Assembly (NCBI GenBank): GCA_026982705.1
Contig: JALSGP010000007.1
Location: forward strand, 35,792 to 99,791
Length of the DNA: 64,000 nt
DNA from: Alphaproteobacteria bacterium
GTDB lineage: Bacteria; Pseudomonadota; Alphaproteobacteria; Geminicoccales; Geminicoccaceae
Direction of reading: 5' to 3'
Part shown: positions 18,001 to 26,673 of the stretch, in pieces
Layout of the letters: every line of letters starts with the position of its first letter
Position numbering within the stretch: position 1 is the stretch's first letter
Program-made: the position numbers and the translations under genes
The notes under the pieces: generated by a model
Databases searched by the model: none
Told to the model about the DNA's origin: nothing
Seen by the model: the letters and a program-made list of their open reading frames with translations, nothing else

Positions 18001-18435
18001 TTCGTGGAGATGCTGAAGCTGATCGAGGAGGGCCTGCGCCGCCGGAGACTGCCCCACGTCTCCCTCACCGGCACCACCCGCGACCGCGAGACGCCGGTGC
18101 GTCGCTTCCAGGAGGGCGAGGTGCCCATCTTCCTCGTCAGCCTCAAGGCCGGCGGCACCGGCCTCACCCTGACCGCCGCCGATACGGTGATCCACTACGA
18201 TCCCTGGTGGAATCCGGCGGTGGAGGCGCAGGCCACCGACCGCGCCCACCGCATCGGCCAGGACAAGAAGGTCTTCGTCTACAAGCTCATCGCCGCCGGC
18301 ACGGTGGAGGAACGGATGCTGGAGCTGCAGGCGAAGAAGGCGGCCCTGGTCCGCGGCATCGTCGGCGGCGCCAGGGGCGGCCTCGCCTTCACCGAGGAGG
18401 AGATCGAGGCGCTGTTCGCGCCGCTGCCCGAGTGA
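15034..18435 (+). CDS. SNF2/Rad54-family helicase with SWIM zinc finger
   Basis: Large DNA-dependent ATPase of 1133 residues. A SWIM zinc finger (Cys95, Cys97, Cys102, His104) lies near the N-terminus, then a long middle region of about 550 residues, then the SNF2 core. The core has ADDMGLGKT (Walker A, about residue 692), LDEAQAIKN (motif II, about 790), LTGTPMENHLGELW, and the C-terminal motifs ending in ATDRAHRIGQ (about 1069). Bacterial relatives of the HepA/RapA-like SWIM-SNF2 group are thought to remodel protein-DNA complexes during transcription or repair; the exact role is unknown. The start is uncertain: GTG at 15034 has GGAG 5 bases upstream, and ATG at 15058 is an alternative. The 3' end overlaps the transporter gene by 47 bases. 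Confidence 0.9.
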   Translation: MTSSRKTVMSTNPESKSTSLAMLPFNRSDLEKLFPASVWEKAEELLSSGALVEVNVERDGRSITGRVRGRRRTPYLTRVKIANGRGGRIRLSATCTCFVADCEHAAAMLLGVLDRAAAPREEEVSATLDQHLESWIRQVVERARALKSRGGESGDCLLYVLEPAQRAWGEVGLALPVAVSTLRARRLRAGVYTREIPFAIANLVGDQPPPFATFEDLVIGRLLGGVPSSTRRLGGRADAETLVRMVETGRCFWRSPANPPLRLGPERRARFVWRFDEEGRQRLVCALEDAAEGVIVVPLGGPWYIDTAAGEVGRVETDVPEDLAALFLKAPAVPPDAATVVRQKLVQVSEQVPLPEPLRRRERVEIRPVPVLHLHAPDVTVVRGSGWNRTEEPVMVPLARLAFDYRGLLVHWHDPRDELNHVVDNRLLVIPRDTEFERAALERLQRAGLAPLGPAGLGRFAAEELRQDFTFDEEGEGDVSLKWVEFNHRVVPELTREGWRITFAEGYPFRVVQPPAVWKAEVVETGTDWFEFDLAVEIDGTRVPLLPVVLELFRRAPDALTPEALEAAGEEPVYAELPDGRILPIPASRLRVIVEALFELLATRKVDRRGRVRLPRAAAAKLEPFERELPPGTVEWHGGERLREIARRLSRLREIPRVPPPRGLRAKLRPYQEEGLAWLQFLAGHGLSGVLADDMGLGKTLQTLAHVLREKEAGRLDRPVLVVAPTSLVPTWRSELRRFAPDLSLLVLHGPHRHENFGRIDESDVVLTSYALMLRDAEVLLAREWHLVVLDEAQAIKNPSTKLARTACQFRARQRLALTGTPMENHLGELWSIFHFVMPGFLGDREAFRRVFRNPVEKEGDEARRELLAARVRPFMLRRTKEEVARELPPKTEVVREIELGEEQRELYEAVRLAVHERVREEIRARGLARSNIAILEALLKLRQVCCDPRLLKDRDGRTPPPPSAKYELLMEMLANMVETGRRVIVFSQFVEMLKLIEEGLRRRRLPHVSLTGTTRDRETPVRRFQEGEVPIFLVSLKAGGTGLTLTAADTVIHYDPWWNPAVEAQATDRAHRIGQDKKVFVYKLIAAGTVEERMLELQAKKAALVRGIVGGARGGLAFTEEEIEALFAPLPE

Positions 18436-20050
18436 CGGGACCCTGGCCGGTCGCCGCCGCCAGCAGGAAGGCGGCGAGGGGCAGCAGCGTCGCCAGCAGA
18501 CCGGCGCAGGCGGCGAGGCGCCGATCCCCCGCGGCGGCGTAGGCCAGGGTCTCGGTGGCGAGGGTCCGCACACGGCCCGCCCCCAGGAACAGGGTGGTGG
18601 CGTACTGGGCGGTGGAGACGGCGAAGCCCACCGCCAGCGCCGCCGCATAGACCGGCCCCAGCAGCGGCAGTTCCACCGCCAGGAGCCGCCGCCAGGAGCG
18701 TGCGCCCAGGGTGCGGGCGGCGTCGAAGAGCACCGGCGGCAGCCGTCGCCACGGCCCCCACAGCACCAGCAGCTGGTAGGGCACCACGTAGAGGAGATGG
18801 CCGGCCAGCACCGCCGCGGCCCCGCCGTCGAGACCGAGGCGCAGCACCGGGCCCTGCAGCAGCAAGGCCGCCACCGGCTCCGGCACCAGCAGCGGCAGGA
18901 ACACCCAGAGGGGTGGTTCGCCGCCCTCCCGCGGGCCGTGCCGCCGTCCGAGGGCGAGGCGGGCGAGGAGGAGGCCGAGGAGGGTGGCGGCGAGGCCGAG
19001 GCCGAGGGTGGTGGTGAAGGGGGTGGCGAGGTCCTCGGCGAGGCGCAGCGCCAGCGTCGGATCGAGCCACCGCGGCAGCAGGGCCGGGAAGGGCCAGGGC
19101 CCCGCCACCGTCCACAGCGCCAGCGCACACGCCACCAGCGCCGCGAGGGGGGCCACCACCAGCAGTACCAGCGGCGCGCCCGCCCGCGGCAGCCGCAGTC
19201 CGGACCGTTCGCCCTCCGCCGCCGCCCGCCGCTCCAGCGCCCACCACCCCGCCAGCACCGGCAGCGCCAGCACCAGCAGCAGCGCCGCCCCGGCCCGGGC
19301 GAGGCCGAGGCGGGCCGGGTCGGAATCCAGGAACCAGCGCAGTACCAGCACGGCGAAGGTGGGGGGCAGATCCGGCCCCAGCACCGCCGCCATGTCGGCG
19401 TTGCCCAGCCCGTAGGCCAGCACCGCCAGCGTCGGCAGGGCGAGACGGGGACGGAGCTGCGGCCACACCACCCGCGCGTAGGCGGTCCAGGCATCGCAGC
19501 CGAGGGTGCGGGCGCAGGCCACCGCCGGGGCCAACCGCAGCCGAGCGCGGGCGGCGAGCCCCAGGAACAGGAGGAAGGGAATCTCCTTGAGGGTGAGGCC
19601 GAGGATCAGGGAAAGTCCCCAGGGATCGCCGGCAAGCGGCCAGTCGGGAGGGCGTTCGAGGCCCAGGAGCGGCACCGCCACCAGCCGCACCAGCCAGCCC
19701 GAGGGGGCGAGGAGGAAGGCGAGGCCCACGGCGAAGGCGGCGTGCGGGACCGCCAGCAGCGGTGCCAGCAGCATGCCCGCCCGTCGTCCCGGCGCCGAGG
19801 TCTCCACCAGTCCCAGCAACAGGGCGGTGGCCGCCCGCGCCAGCGCCGTGGAGGCCACCGCCGTCCAGAGGCCGAGGACCAGCGCCTCGCCCACGCCCGG
19901 CCAGCGCAGCACGGCGGCGAGATCGGCGGTCGAGGGGACCAGCAGCCAGGCCAGGACCACCGTCGCCGCCGCCGGCCACCACCGGCCCGCCGCCGGGAGC
20001 GTCGCGGGCAGGACGGGGGTCAGCCCGCGCGGCCGTAACGCTCGAGCCAC
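18389..20050 (-). CDS. YnjC-like ABC transporter permease (double-length)
   Basis: About 553 residues with roughly twelve membrane segments in two similar halves, each carrying a binding-protein-dependent transport signature: ACARTLGCDAWTAYARVVWP in the first half and DAARTLGARSWRRLLAVELP in the second. That is the fused-permease layout of YnjC and ThiP/PotB-like proteins. The start is inferred: GTG at 20050 overlaps the 3' end of the upstream substrate-binding gene by 31 bases, which suggests coupling. No ATP-binding subunit (YnjD) is encoded on either side. The 3' end runs 47 bases into the convergent helicase gene. Confidence 0.82.
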   Translation of the reverse strand: MARALRPRGLTPVLPATLPAAGRWWPAAATVVLAWLLVPSTADLAAVLRWPGVGEALVLGLWTAVASTALARAATALLLGLVETSAPGRRAGMLLAPLLAVPHAAFAVGLAFLLAPSGWLVRLVAVPLLGLERPPDWPLAGDPWGLSLILGLTLKEIPFLLFLGLAARARLRLAPAVACARTLGCDAWTAYARVVWPQLRPRLALPTLAVLAYGLGNADMAAVLGPDLPPTFAVLVLRWFLDSDPARLGLARAGAALLLVLALPVLAGWWALERRAAAEGERSGLRLPRAGAPLVLLVVAPLAALVACALALWTVAGPWPFPALLPRWLDPTLALRLAEDLATPFTTTLGLGLAATLLGLLLARLALGRRHGPREGGEPPLWVFLPLLVPEPVAALLLQGPVLRLGLDGGAAAVLAGHLLYVVPYQLLVLWGPWRRLPPVLFDAARTLGARSWRRLLAVELPLLGPVYAAALAVGFAVSTAQYATTLFLGAGRVRTLATETLAYAAAGDRRLAACAGLLATLLPLAAFLLAAATGQGPVTRAAARTAPRSPPR

Positions 20051-21255
20051 GCCCGTTCCAGCCGCTCCATCCAGTCCGGATGGGGTTCCGGCAGCACCGG
20101 CCGCCGTGCCTCGGGCGGCAGCGTGGCCGGATGACGGGGGATCCGCGCGAAGCGTGCCCGCGCCTCCGCGTCCAGCCGGGCGAGGGCCAGGACCGTGCCG
20201 TCGCCCCACACCGCGGGATCGGCCTTGCGCGCCTGCGCCTCGGGCGAGAGGAGGAAGTCGATGGCCACCAGCGCGCCCTCCTTGTGATCGGCGTTGACGG
20301 GGATGGCCAGGAAATGGGCGTTGCCGATGGTCCCCTCCCGCGGCACGAAGGTGCGCACCGTCTCCGGCAGCCGCCCCGCCAGGATCAGGTTGGATGCCTC
20401 GGCCGGATTGAAGGACATGGAGAAGTCCACTTCGCCGTCGGCGAGCAGCTGGTGGAGCTGCCCCTGGGTGCGTGGGAAGCTGCGTCCCTTCCGCCACATG
20501 TGGGGATGGAGGTCGTCGAGGCGCTCGAGCACCGCCCCGCCGAAGCGGGCGAAAGTGGCGTCGTCCACCGGCGCCAGCAGGCGTTCGCGCGGCGTGCCCA
20601 CCAGATGGAGCAGGTGCTTGAGGAAGGTGCTGCCCACGAAGTCCGGCGGCTGGGGATAGGTGAAGCGGCCGGGCCGCGCCCGCACCGTCGCGAACAGCGC
20701 CGCCCAGTCCACCGGCGCCTCCGGCACCCGCGCCGTGTCGTGGAGGAAAACGAACTGCGCTGTGCCCCAGGGCACCTCCAGTCCCTCGGTGGGGATGGTG
20801 AAGTCGAGGGTGAGCGCGGGATTGCCCTCCACGTCCACCAGCCGGTAGTTGGGGATCCGCGGCGGCAGCGGACCGAACAGCAGGCCGCGCTCCTTGAGGT
20901 GGCGGAAGTTCTCGCCGTTGATCCAGATCAGGTCGATGCTGCCGCCCTCGTGACGGCGCCCCGCCTCCACCTCGCCGACGATGCGCGCCACCGCCTCGGC
21001 GGTGTCCCGCAGGCGCACGTGTTCCAGCCGCACGCCGTCGCGCTCGGCCAGCCGTTCCCCCGCCCAGCGGATGTAGCGGTTGATCTCGGGCGAGCCGCCC
21101 CAGGCGGCGAACCAGACGGTCTGTCCCCGCGCCCGCCGGCGGATCTCCGCGAAGTCGACGGGGATCCCGTGCGCGGCCCGCACCACCGCGGGCAGGGCCA
21201 GGGTGGACGCGAGGGCGGCCAGCAGTCCCCTCCGGTCGATGCCGTGCTCGGCCAT
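20020..21255 (-). CDS. YnjB-like ABC transporter substrate-binding protein
   Basis: Periplasmic protein of 411 residues. The N-terminus carries a twin-arginine-like signal (DRRGLLAALASTLALPAVVRA), so it may be exported folded. The body has the family landmarks: WFAAWGGSPEINRYI, IDLIWINGENFRHLKERGLL, VPWGTAQFVF, EVDFSMSFNPAEA and a C-terminal AIDFLLSPEAQARK. E. coli YnjB and its relatives are believed to bind a thiamine-like or other small solute; the ligand is unknown. The ATG follows AAGGATC. It is the first gene of the transporter operon and is divergent from the flavoprotein gene. Confidence 0.86.
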   Translation of the reverse strand: MAEHGIDRRGLLAALASTLALPAVVRAAHGIPVDFAEIRRRARGQTVWFAAWGGSPEINRYIRWAGERLAERDGVRLEHVRLRDTAEAVARIVGEVEAGRRHEGGSIDLIWINGENFRHLKERGLLFGPLPPRIPNYRLVDVEGNPALTLDFTIPTEGLEVPWGTAQFVFLHDTARVPEAPVDWAALFATVRARPGRFTYPQPPDFVGSTFLKHLLHLVGTPRERLLAPVDDATFARFGGAVLERLDDLHPHMWRKGRSFPRTQGQLHQLLADGEVDFSMSFNPAEASNLILAGRLPETVRTFVPREGTIGNAHFLAIPVNADHKEGALVAIDFLLSPEAQARKADPAVWGDGTVLALARLDAEARARFARIPRHPATLPPEARRPVLPEPHPDWMERLERAWLERYGRAG

Positions 21256-21354
21256 GATCCTTCCCTTCCCCCGGATCGGCCTTCCCCGCTATGGCGGGGG
21301 TGCGGCGGCGTGGCAAGCGGCACCCGCCGTCCTCGCCCTTCACGTCCCTGTCAG

Positions 21355-21383
21355 TTGGTGCCGGCCGGCGTCGCCGCTAGCTT
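21355..21383 (+). promoter_or_regulatory. Putative sigma70-type promoter of the flavoprotein operon
   Basis: TTGGTG (21355-21360), a 17-bp spacer and TAGCTT (21378-21383) lie 44 bases before the GTG start. The CTAGCTTGG block is the least GC-rich sequence in the spacer. Spacing is ideal, but the match is by eye only. Confidence 0.5.
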
Positions 21384-21427
21384 GGCACGGGAACCCGCGC
21401 GGGTGCGCGCACCGGCGGAGTCGCCCG

Positions 21428-22828
21428 GTGGTGGAAGCGCTGGACTGCGATCTCTGCATCCTCGGCGCCGGGGCCGGCGGCCTGGCGGTGGCCGCCGGCG
21501 CCGCCCGCATGGGCGCCCGGGTGGTGCTGGTGGAGGCGGCGCGCATGGGCGGCGACTGTCTCCACGCCGGCTGTGTCCCCTCCAAGGCGCTGCTGGCCGT
21601 CGCCGCGCGGGTGCGGGCGGCGCGCGAGGTCGTCCGCCTCGGGGTCACGGTGGCGACGGACGGCGTGGATTTCGCCCGCGTGCGTGCGCGGGTGGCGGAG
21701 GCCGTGGCCGCCGTCGCCCCCCGGGATTCCGAGGAACGGTTCACCGCCCTCGGCGTGCGGGTGATCCGGGGCCATGGCCGCTTCACCGGCCCCGACCGGG
21801 TGGTGGCGGACGGCGTCGCCATCCGCGCCCGCCGCTTCGTGGTGGCCACCGGCTCGCGGCCGGCGGTGCCCCATCTTCCCGGTCTCGACCGGATCCCGGC
21901 GCTCACCGCCGAGGATCTCTTCGGCCTCGACCGGCGGCCCGAACATCTGCTGGTGGTGGGCGGCGGACCGGTGGGGGCCGAGCTGGCCCAAGCCATGGCG
22001 CGCCTCGGCGCCCGGGTGACGTTGGTCCAGCGGCGGCGGCTGCTGCCGCGGCTGCCGGAGGATCTGGTGGCGCCGGTGCGGGCGGCCCTGCGGGCGGACG
22101 GCGTCGAGCTGTGGGAGCACACCCGCATCGAACGCGTGGCGCCGGGGCCGGTCCTCCATCTCGCCCGTGACGGCCAGCGCACCGCCGTCGCCGGTTCGCA
22201 TCTGCTCCTCGCCGCCGGCCGGGTCCCCAACGTCGAGGATCTGGGGCTGGAGGCGGCGGGCATCGCCGTCGGCCCCGACGGGATCCGCACCGACGCGCGG
22301 CTGCGCACCACCAACCGCCGCGTGTTCGCCGTGGGCGACGTCACCGACCGGCCCCGCTTCACCCACGCCGCGCTCCAGCAGGCCGGGGTGGTGCTGCGCA
22401 ACGCGCTGCTGGGGCTGCCGGCACGGGTGGACGACCGGCTGGTCCCCCGCAGCGTCTACACCGATCCGGAGGTGGTGGTGGCGGGACGACTGGAGCCGGC
22501 CCCCGGCGTCCACTTCGTCGACCTGCCCTTCGCCGAGAACGACCGCGCCCTCGTCGAGGGATGCGGCGAGGGCCGGCTGCGCCTCGCCGTCGACCGGCGG
22601 CGCCGGCTCCTGGGGGTGGGGATCGTGGGTGCCCGTGCCGCCGAGATCCATGCCGCCCTCGCCCCCTTCCTGGCCGGCCGCGGGCGTCTCGCCGATCTCG
22701 CCCGCGCCGTGCTGCCCTACCCCACCTTCGGCGAGCTGGCGAAGCGCGCCGCCGGCCTCGTCTTCGAGCCCCTGGTCTTCGGACCCTGGGTGCGGCGCTG
22801 GGTGCGTCTCGTGGGGAGGTTGCCGTGA
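21428..22828 (+). CDS. FAD-dependent pyridine nucleotide-disulfide oxidoreductase (MerA-like)
   Basis: Class I flavoprotein disulfide reductase of 466 residues. It has the FAD motif GAGAGGLAVAAGAA, the redox-active pair in GGDCLHAGCVPSK, the NAD(P) motif VVGGGPVGAELAQAMARLGA, and the dimerisation domain at the C-terminus. It lacks the heavy-metal-binding N-terminal domain and the C-terminal Cys pair of true mercuric reductases. It is therefore better seen as one of the many MerA-like reductases of unknown substrate that occur beside TVP38 proteins. GTG at 21428 has GGAG 7 bases upstream (GTG at 21431 is equally possible). It overlaps the next gene by 4 bases. Confidence 0.88.
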   Translation: MVEALDCDLCILGAGAGGLAVAAGAARMGARVVLVEAARMGGDCLHAGCVPSKALLAVAARVRAAREVVRLGVTVATDGVDFARVRARVAEAVAAVAPRDSEERFTALGVRVIRGHGRFTGPDRVVADGVAIRARRFVVATGSRPAVPHLPGLDRIPALTAEDLFGLDRRPEHLLVVGGGPVGAELAQAMARLGARVTLVQRRRLLPRLPEDLVAPVRAALRADGVELWEHTRIERVAPGPVLHLARDGQRTAVAGSHLLLAAGRVPNVEDLGLEAAGIAVGPDGIRTDARLRTTNRRVFAVGDVTDRPRFTHAALQQAGVVLRNALLGLPARVDDRLVPRSVYTDPEVVVAGRLEPAPGVHFVDLPFAENDRALVEGCGEGRLRLAVDRRRRLLGVGIVGARAAEIHAALAPFLAGRGRLADLARAVLPYPTFGELAKRAAGLVFEPLVFGPWVRRWVRLVGRLP

Positions 22829-23628
22829 CCCGCGGCCGGCACCGCCTGCTGCTCCTCGCCCTGCTGGTGACGGCGGCGGCCGCCCTCCACCTCTCCGGTC
22901 TCGCCGCCCTCCTGGACCCGGAGACGCTGGCCGCCGAACACCGGCGGCTGCGGGCGCTGGTGGCGGCCCATCCGCGCCTCGCCCCCGCCGTCTTCGTCCT
23001 GGTCTATGCCCTCTCGGTGGCGGTCTCCCTGCCGGGGGCGACGCTGCTCACCCTCACCGGCGGCTTCCTCTTCGGGACCCTGTGGGGACTGGTGTGGTGC
23101 GCCCTCGGCGCCACCCTCGGGGCGGTGGCGGTGTTCCTCGCCGCCCGCGGCCTCCTGGCGGAACCGCTGCGGCGGCGAGCGGGGCCGTGGCTGGGGCGGC
23201 TGGAAGCGGCCTTCCGCCGCGACGCCGTGAGCTATCTGCTGTTCCTGCGGCTGGTCCCGATCTTTCCCTTCTGGCTGGTCAATCTGGTGCCGGCCTTCCT
23301 GGGCATGCGGCTGCTGCCCTACACCCTCGCCACCCTCGTGGGCATCCTGCCGGCCGGGCTCGTGTACGTGGCCATCGGGGACGGCCTCGGCGAGCTGCTG
23401 GCGCGCGGCGCGCGGCCGGATCCCGCCGTCATCCTGGAGCCCCGCTTCCTCCTGCCGCTGCTGGGCCTCGCCGTGCTGGCGCTGCTGCCGGCGCTGGTCC
23501 GCCGCAGACGGGCCGCGGTCGACGGGGAGGCCGCGACGCCGGGCCGTCCGGAATTCAGCTCGCGGTCCCCATCGCCAGGAAGCGGCGCCGGCGGGCCGCC
23601 CGCAGTTCCTCGCCGGGGATCTCCGTGA
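22825..23628 (+). CDS. TVP38/TMEM64 (DedA-superfamily) membrane protein
   Basis: Inner-membrane protein of 267 residues with about six hydrophobic segments. It has the SNARE-associated/VTT domain signature: [19 protein letters not shown] (re-entrant loop), [22 protein letters not shown] and [18 protein letters not shown]. Proteins of this group are linked to lipid scrambling and membrane homeostasis. It is coupled to the MerA-like gene (GTGA overlap, SD GGGGAGG), a pairing common in proteobacteria. The last 45 residues are hydrophilic and lie over the end of accA on the other strand (74-base overlap). Confidence 0.87.
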   Translation: MTRGRHRLLLLALLVTAAAALHLSGLAALLDPETLAAEHRRLRALVAAHPRLAPAVFVLVYALSVAVSLPGATLLTLTGGFLFGTLWGLVWCALGATLGAVAVFLAARGLLAEPLRRRAGPWLGRLEAAFRRDAVSYLLFLRLVPIFPFWLVNLVPAFLGMRLLPYTLATLVGILPAGLVYVAIGDGLGELLARGARPDPAVILEPRFLLPLLGLAVLALLPALVRRRRAAVDGEAATPGRPEFSSRSPSPGSGAGGPPAVPRRGSP

Positions 23629-24499
23629 GCTCCTCGAGATGGCGGGCGATGGCATCGCCCACCCGGGCGATGGTGGTCTGGGGCGCCCGATGGGCCCCGC
23701 CCAGCGGCTCCTCCACGATCTCGTCCACGAGCCCGAAACCGTGGAGGTCTTGGGCGGTGAGGCGCAGCGCCCCCGCCGCCTCCGGCGCCTTCTCGGCGTC
23801 ACGCCAGAGGATGGCGGCACAGCCCTCGGGCGAGATCACGGAATAGACGGCGTGCTCCAGCATCAGCACCCGGTCGGCGGTGGCGATGGCGATGGCGCCG
23901 CCCGATCCTCCCTCGCCGACGACGGTGGCGACGACGGGCACCCGCAGGTCCAGACAGGTCTCGATGGTGCGGGCGATGGCCTCGGCCTGGCCGCGCTCCT
24001 CGGCGCCGACGCCGGGATGGGCGCCGGGCGTGTCCACGAAGGTGAGCACCGGCAGGCCGAAGCGCTCCGCCAGCCGCATCAGCCGCTGGGCCTTGCGGTA
24101 GCCCTCGGGCCGCGCCATGCCGAAATTGTGGCGCACCCGGTCCTCCGTCTCGCGCCCCTTCTCCTGACCCAGCACCACCACCGAACGGCCGCGGAAGCGG
24201 CCGAGCCCGCCGATCATGGCCGGATCCTCGCCGTAGAGGCGATCGCCGGCCAACGGCGTGAAGTCCTCGATCAGGGCCGCCACATAGTCGCCGGTGTGGG
24301 GGCGGTCGGGATGGCGCGCCACCTGGGTCTTCTGCCAAGGGGTGAGCCGGGCGTAGGTCTGCGCGAGGAGGCGCGCCGCCCGCTGCTCCAGCCGCTCGAT
24401 CTCGTCGGCGAGGTCCAGCTCGGCGTTGTTCTCCATGAGCTGGCGCAGCTCGCGCACCTTGCCCTCGAGCTCGACGATGGGCTTCTCGAAGTCGAGCAC
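23555..24499 (-). CDS. accA: Acetyl-CoA carboxylase carboxyltransferase subunit alpha
   Basis: Fatty-acid synthesis: with AccD it moves the carboxyl group from biotin to acetyl-CoA, giving malonyl-CoA. It is 314 residues long, the normal size. It begins [18 protein letters not shown] and has the coiled N-terminal helix, then the crotonase-fold core with [39 protein letters not shown] and [12 protein letters not shown]. The GTG start at 24499 follows GGGAGGGG. It lies 11 bases after gph on the same strand and overlaps the TVP38 gene by 74 bases. Confidence 0.95.
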   Translation of the reverse strand: MLDFEKPIVELEGKVRELRQLMENNAELDLADEIERLEQRAARLLAQTYARLTPWQKTQVARHPDRPHTGDYVAALIEDFTPLAGDRLYGEDPAMIGGLGRFRGRSVVVLGQEKGRETEDRVRHNFGMARPEGYRKAQRLMRLAERFGLPVLTFVDTPGAHPGVGAEERGQAEAIARTIETCLDLRVPVVATVVGEGGSGGAIAIATADRVLMLEHAVYSVISPEGCAAILWRDAEKAPEAAGALRLTAQDLHGFGLVDEIVEEPLGGAHRAPQTTIARVGDAIARHLEELTEIPGEELRAARRRRFLAMGTAS

Positions 24500-24510
24500 G
24501 ACCCCTCCCG

Positions 24511-25194
24511 TCAGTCTCCGTCCACCAGCCGCCGCACCGCCGCCGGCACTTCGGCGAAGCCCGTCACCACCGCCTCCGGCGCCAGCTCCTCGGCCCGATG
24601 CTCGCCGTAGCCCTCGGCCAGCAGCACGCAGGGCACGCCGGCGGCCCGGGCGGTGAGCCGGTCGTTGCGCGAATCCCCCACCATCACCGCCCGCGCCGGC
24701 GCCACCCCGAGGCGGGCCAGCACGTGGCGCAGCGGCCCCGGATCCGGCTTGCGCACCGGCAGCACGTCGCCGCCCACCACCAGCGCGAAATGGCGGGCGA
24801 GGTCGAAGGCCTCGAGGATGGCGAGGCTGGGTCGCTGCGGCTTGTTGGTGCAGACGGCGAGGCGGAAGCCGTCGTCCCGAAGCGCCACCAGCGCCTCCAC
24901 CACCCCCTCCGGCAGGCGGCTGTCGCGATGGGGGTCCGCCTCGTAGAGGTCCAGGAAACGCCGGTGCAGGCGGTCGAGTTCGCCGTCGGCGAGGGGCCGG
25001 CCGGCGGCGGCGAAGGCCCGCTCCACCAGCCGCCGCACACCGTCGCCGATCATGCGCCGCACCTGTTCGCGCGCGAGCGGCGCCAGCCCCTCCTCGGCCA
25101 GCACCGCATTGGTCACCCGCCACAGATCGGGCAGGGTGTCCACCAGCGTGCCGTCCAGATCGAAGACGGCCGCCTTCCCTTCGTACGTCGGCAC
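24511..25194 (-). CDS. gph: Phosphoglycolate phosphatase
   Basis: HAD-superfamily phosphatase of 227 residues that hydrolyses 2-phosphoglycolate. The nucleophile Asp12 and general acid Asp14 are in FDLDGT, motif II is VCTNKP, and motifs III/IV are KPDPGPL and MVGDSRND. The all-helical cap follows motif I, as in Gph. The first codon is GTG at 25194; the SD (GGAGG) runs directly into it, so spacing is unusually short. It is divergent from glmU and transcribed with accA. Confidence 0.9.
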   Translation of the reverse strand: MPTYEGKAAVFDLDGTLVDTLPDLWRVTNAVLAEEGLAPLAREQVRRMIGDGVRRLVERAFAAAGRPLADGELDRLHRRFLDLYEADPHRDSRLPEGVVEALVALRDDGFRLAVCTNKPQRPSLAILEAFDLARHFALVVGGDVLPVRKPDPGPLRHVLARLGVAPARAVMVGDSRNDRLTARAAGVPCVLLAEGYGEHRAEELAPEAVVTGFAEVPAAVRRLVDGD

Positions 25195-25206
25195 CCTCCG
25201 GCCCGC

Positions 25207-25234
25207 TTGTTGCCGCGGCGAGAATTGCTACGTT
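25207..25234 (+). promoter_or_regulatory. Putative promoter of glmU
   Basis: TTGTTG (25207-25212), a 16-bp spacer and TACGTT (25229-25234) lie 48 bases before the glmU ATG, in the only AT-containing patch of the gph-glmU spacer. Confidence 0.4.
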
Positions 25235-25281
25235 GGCGCGGGAAGTCCAGTCGCACCGACCGGAGCCGGGTTTCCACCGCC

Positions 25282-26673
25282 ATGAGAGACCTCGCCGTCG
25301 TCGTCCTCGCCGCGGGCAAGGGCACGCGGATGCGCAACGATCGCCCCAAGGTGCTGCATCCGCTGGCCGGCGTCCCCCTCCTCGCCCACGTGCTGACCAC
25401 CGCCCGGGCGCTGGCGCCGGCGCGGCTGGTGGTGGTGGTGGGACACGGTGCCGCGGCGGTGACGGAGGCGGTGGGGCGGATCGCCCCCGAGGCCCGGGTG
25501 GTGCGGCAGGAACCACAGCGCGGCACCGGTCATGCCGTGCAGGCGGCCCTCCCGGCCCTGCCGGCGACGGGCACGCTGCTGGTCCTCTATGGCGACACGC
25601 CGCTGCTGCGGCCCGCGACGTTGCGGCGGCTGCTGGAGACCCATCGCGACGCCGGGGCCGCCGTCACCCTCCTCGCGATCCGCCCCGCGGATCCCGCGGC
25701 CTACGGGCGCATCCGGCTCGATGCCGAGGGGCGGCCGGTGGCCATCGTGGAGGCGCGCCACGCCCCGCCCGAGCTCCTCGCGAGCGATCTCTGCAACGGC
25801 GGCGTGATGGCCCTCGATCTCGCGGTGGTGCGGCGGCTGCTGCCGGACCTCCGTCCCCATCCCGAGAAGGGCGAGATCTACCTCACCGATCTGGTGGCCC
25901 GGGCGGTGGCGGCGGGATCCGGTACCGCGCTGGTGGAAGCGCCCTTCGAGGAGGGTCTGGGCGCCAACGCCCAGGCGGAACTGGTGGAGCTGGAGCGGCG
26001 CTGGCAGAGGCGGCGGCGGGCGGAGCTGCTGGCGGCCGGGGTGGTGATGCCGGCGCCGGAGACGGTCCATCTCGCCGCCGACACCGAGATCGCGCCCGGG
26101 GCGGTGGTGGAGCCCTACGTGGTGTTCGGGCCCGGCGTGCGGATCGGGGCCGGGGCCCGGGTGCGCAGCTTCAGCCATCTCGAGGGGGTGCGGGTCGAGG
26201 CCGGCGCCGAGGTGGGCCCCTTCGCCCGTCTCCGCCCCGGCAGTCTCGTGGCCGAGGGGGCGAAGGTGGGCAATTTCGTCGAGCTCAAGAACGCCCGTCT
26301 CGGCCCCGGTGCCAAAGCCAACCATCTGAGCTATCTGGGCGACGCCGAGGTGGGCGCGGGTGCCAACATCGGCGCCGGCACCATCACCTGCAACTACGAC
26401 GGCGTCGCCAAGCATCCCACGCACATCGGCGCCGACGCCTTCGTCGGCTCCAACAGCGCCCTGGTGGCACCGGTGCGGGTGGGCCGCGGGGCCATCGTCG
26501 GCGCCGGCAGCGTGATCACCCGCGACGTCCCGGAGGAGGCCCTGGCCGTCGCCCGCGGCCGCCAGGAGGTGCGCGAGGGGATGGCGCCGGTGCTGCGCGA
26601 GCGTTTCCGCCACCGCCGCGCGACGGCCGGGTCCGGAGCGGGTTCGGCGAGCGAGGGAGGGGATCGCCGGTGA
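25282..26673 (+). CDS. glmU: Bifunctional UDP-GlcNAc pyrophosphorylase / GlcN-1-P acetyltransferase
   Basis: Makes UDP-N-acetylglucosamine for peptidoglycan and lipopolysaccharide. In its 463 residues, the N-terminal nucleotidyltransferase domain shows [27 protein letters not shown] and CNGGVMA. The C-terminal left-handed beta-helix is made of hexapeptide repeats with the acetyltransferase signature [20 protein letters not shown] and [13 protein letters not shown]. The ATG at 25282 has only a distant CGGAG. The 3' end overlaps the TPR-SH3 gene by 4 bases (GTGA). Confidence 0.96.
   Translation: MRDLAVVVLAAGKGTRMRNDRPKVLHPLAGVPLLAHVLTTARALAPARLVVVVGHGAAAVTEAVGRIAPEARVVRQEPQRGTGHAVQAALPALPATGTLLVLYGDTPLLRPATLRRLLETHRDAGAAVTLLAIRPADPAAYGRIRLDAEGRPVAIVEARHAPPELLASDLCNGGVMALDLAVVRRLLPDLRPHPEKGEIYLTDLVARAVAAGSGTALVEAPFEEGLGANAQAELVELERRWQRRRRAELLAAGVVMPAPETVHLAADTEIAPGAVVEPYVVFGPGVRIGAGARVRSFSHLEGVRVEAGAEVGPFARLRPGSLVAEGAKVGNFVELKNARLGPGAKANHLSYLGDAEVGAGANIGAGTITCNYDGVAKHPTHIGADAFVGSNSALVAPVRVGRGAIVGAGSVITRDVPEEALAVARGRQEVREGMAPVLRERFRHRRATAGSGAGSASEGGDRR

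Noticed and set aside
14899..19494. A 1531-codon open frame on the minus strand
   Set aside because: It lies antisense to the SNF2 helicase and partly over the permease in a different frame. Its translation is repetitive His/Gly/Ala text without conserved motifs, an effect of the high GC content.
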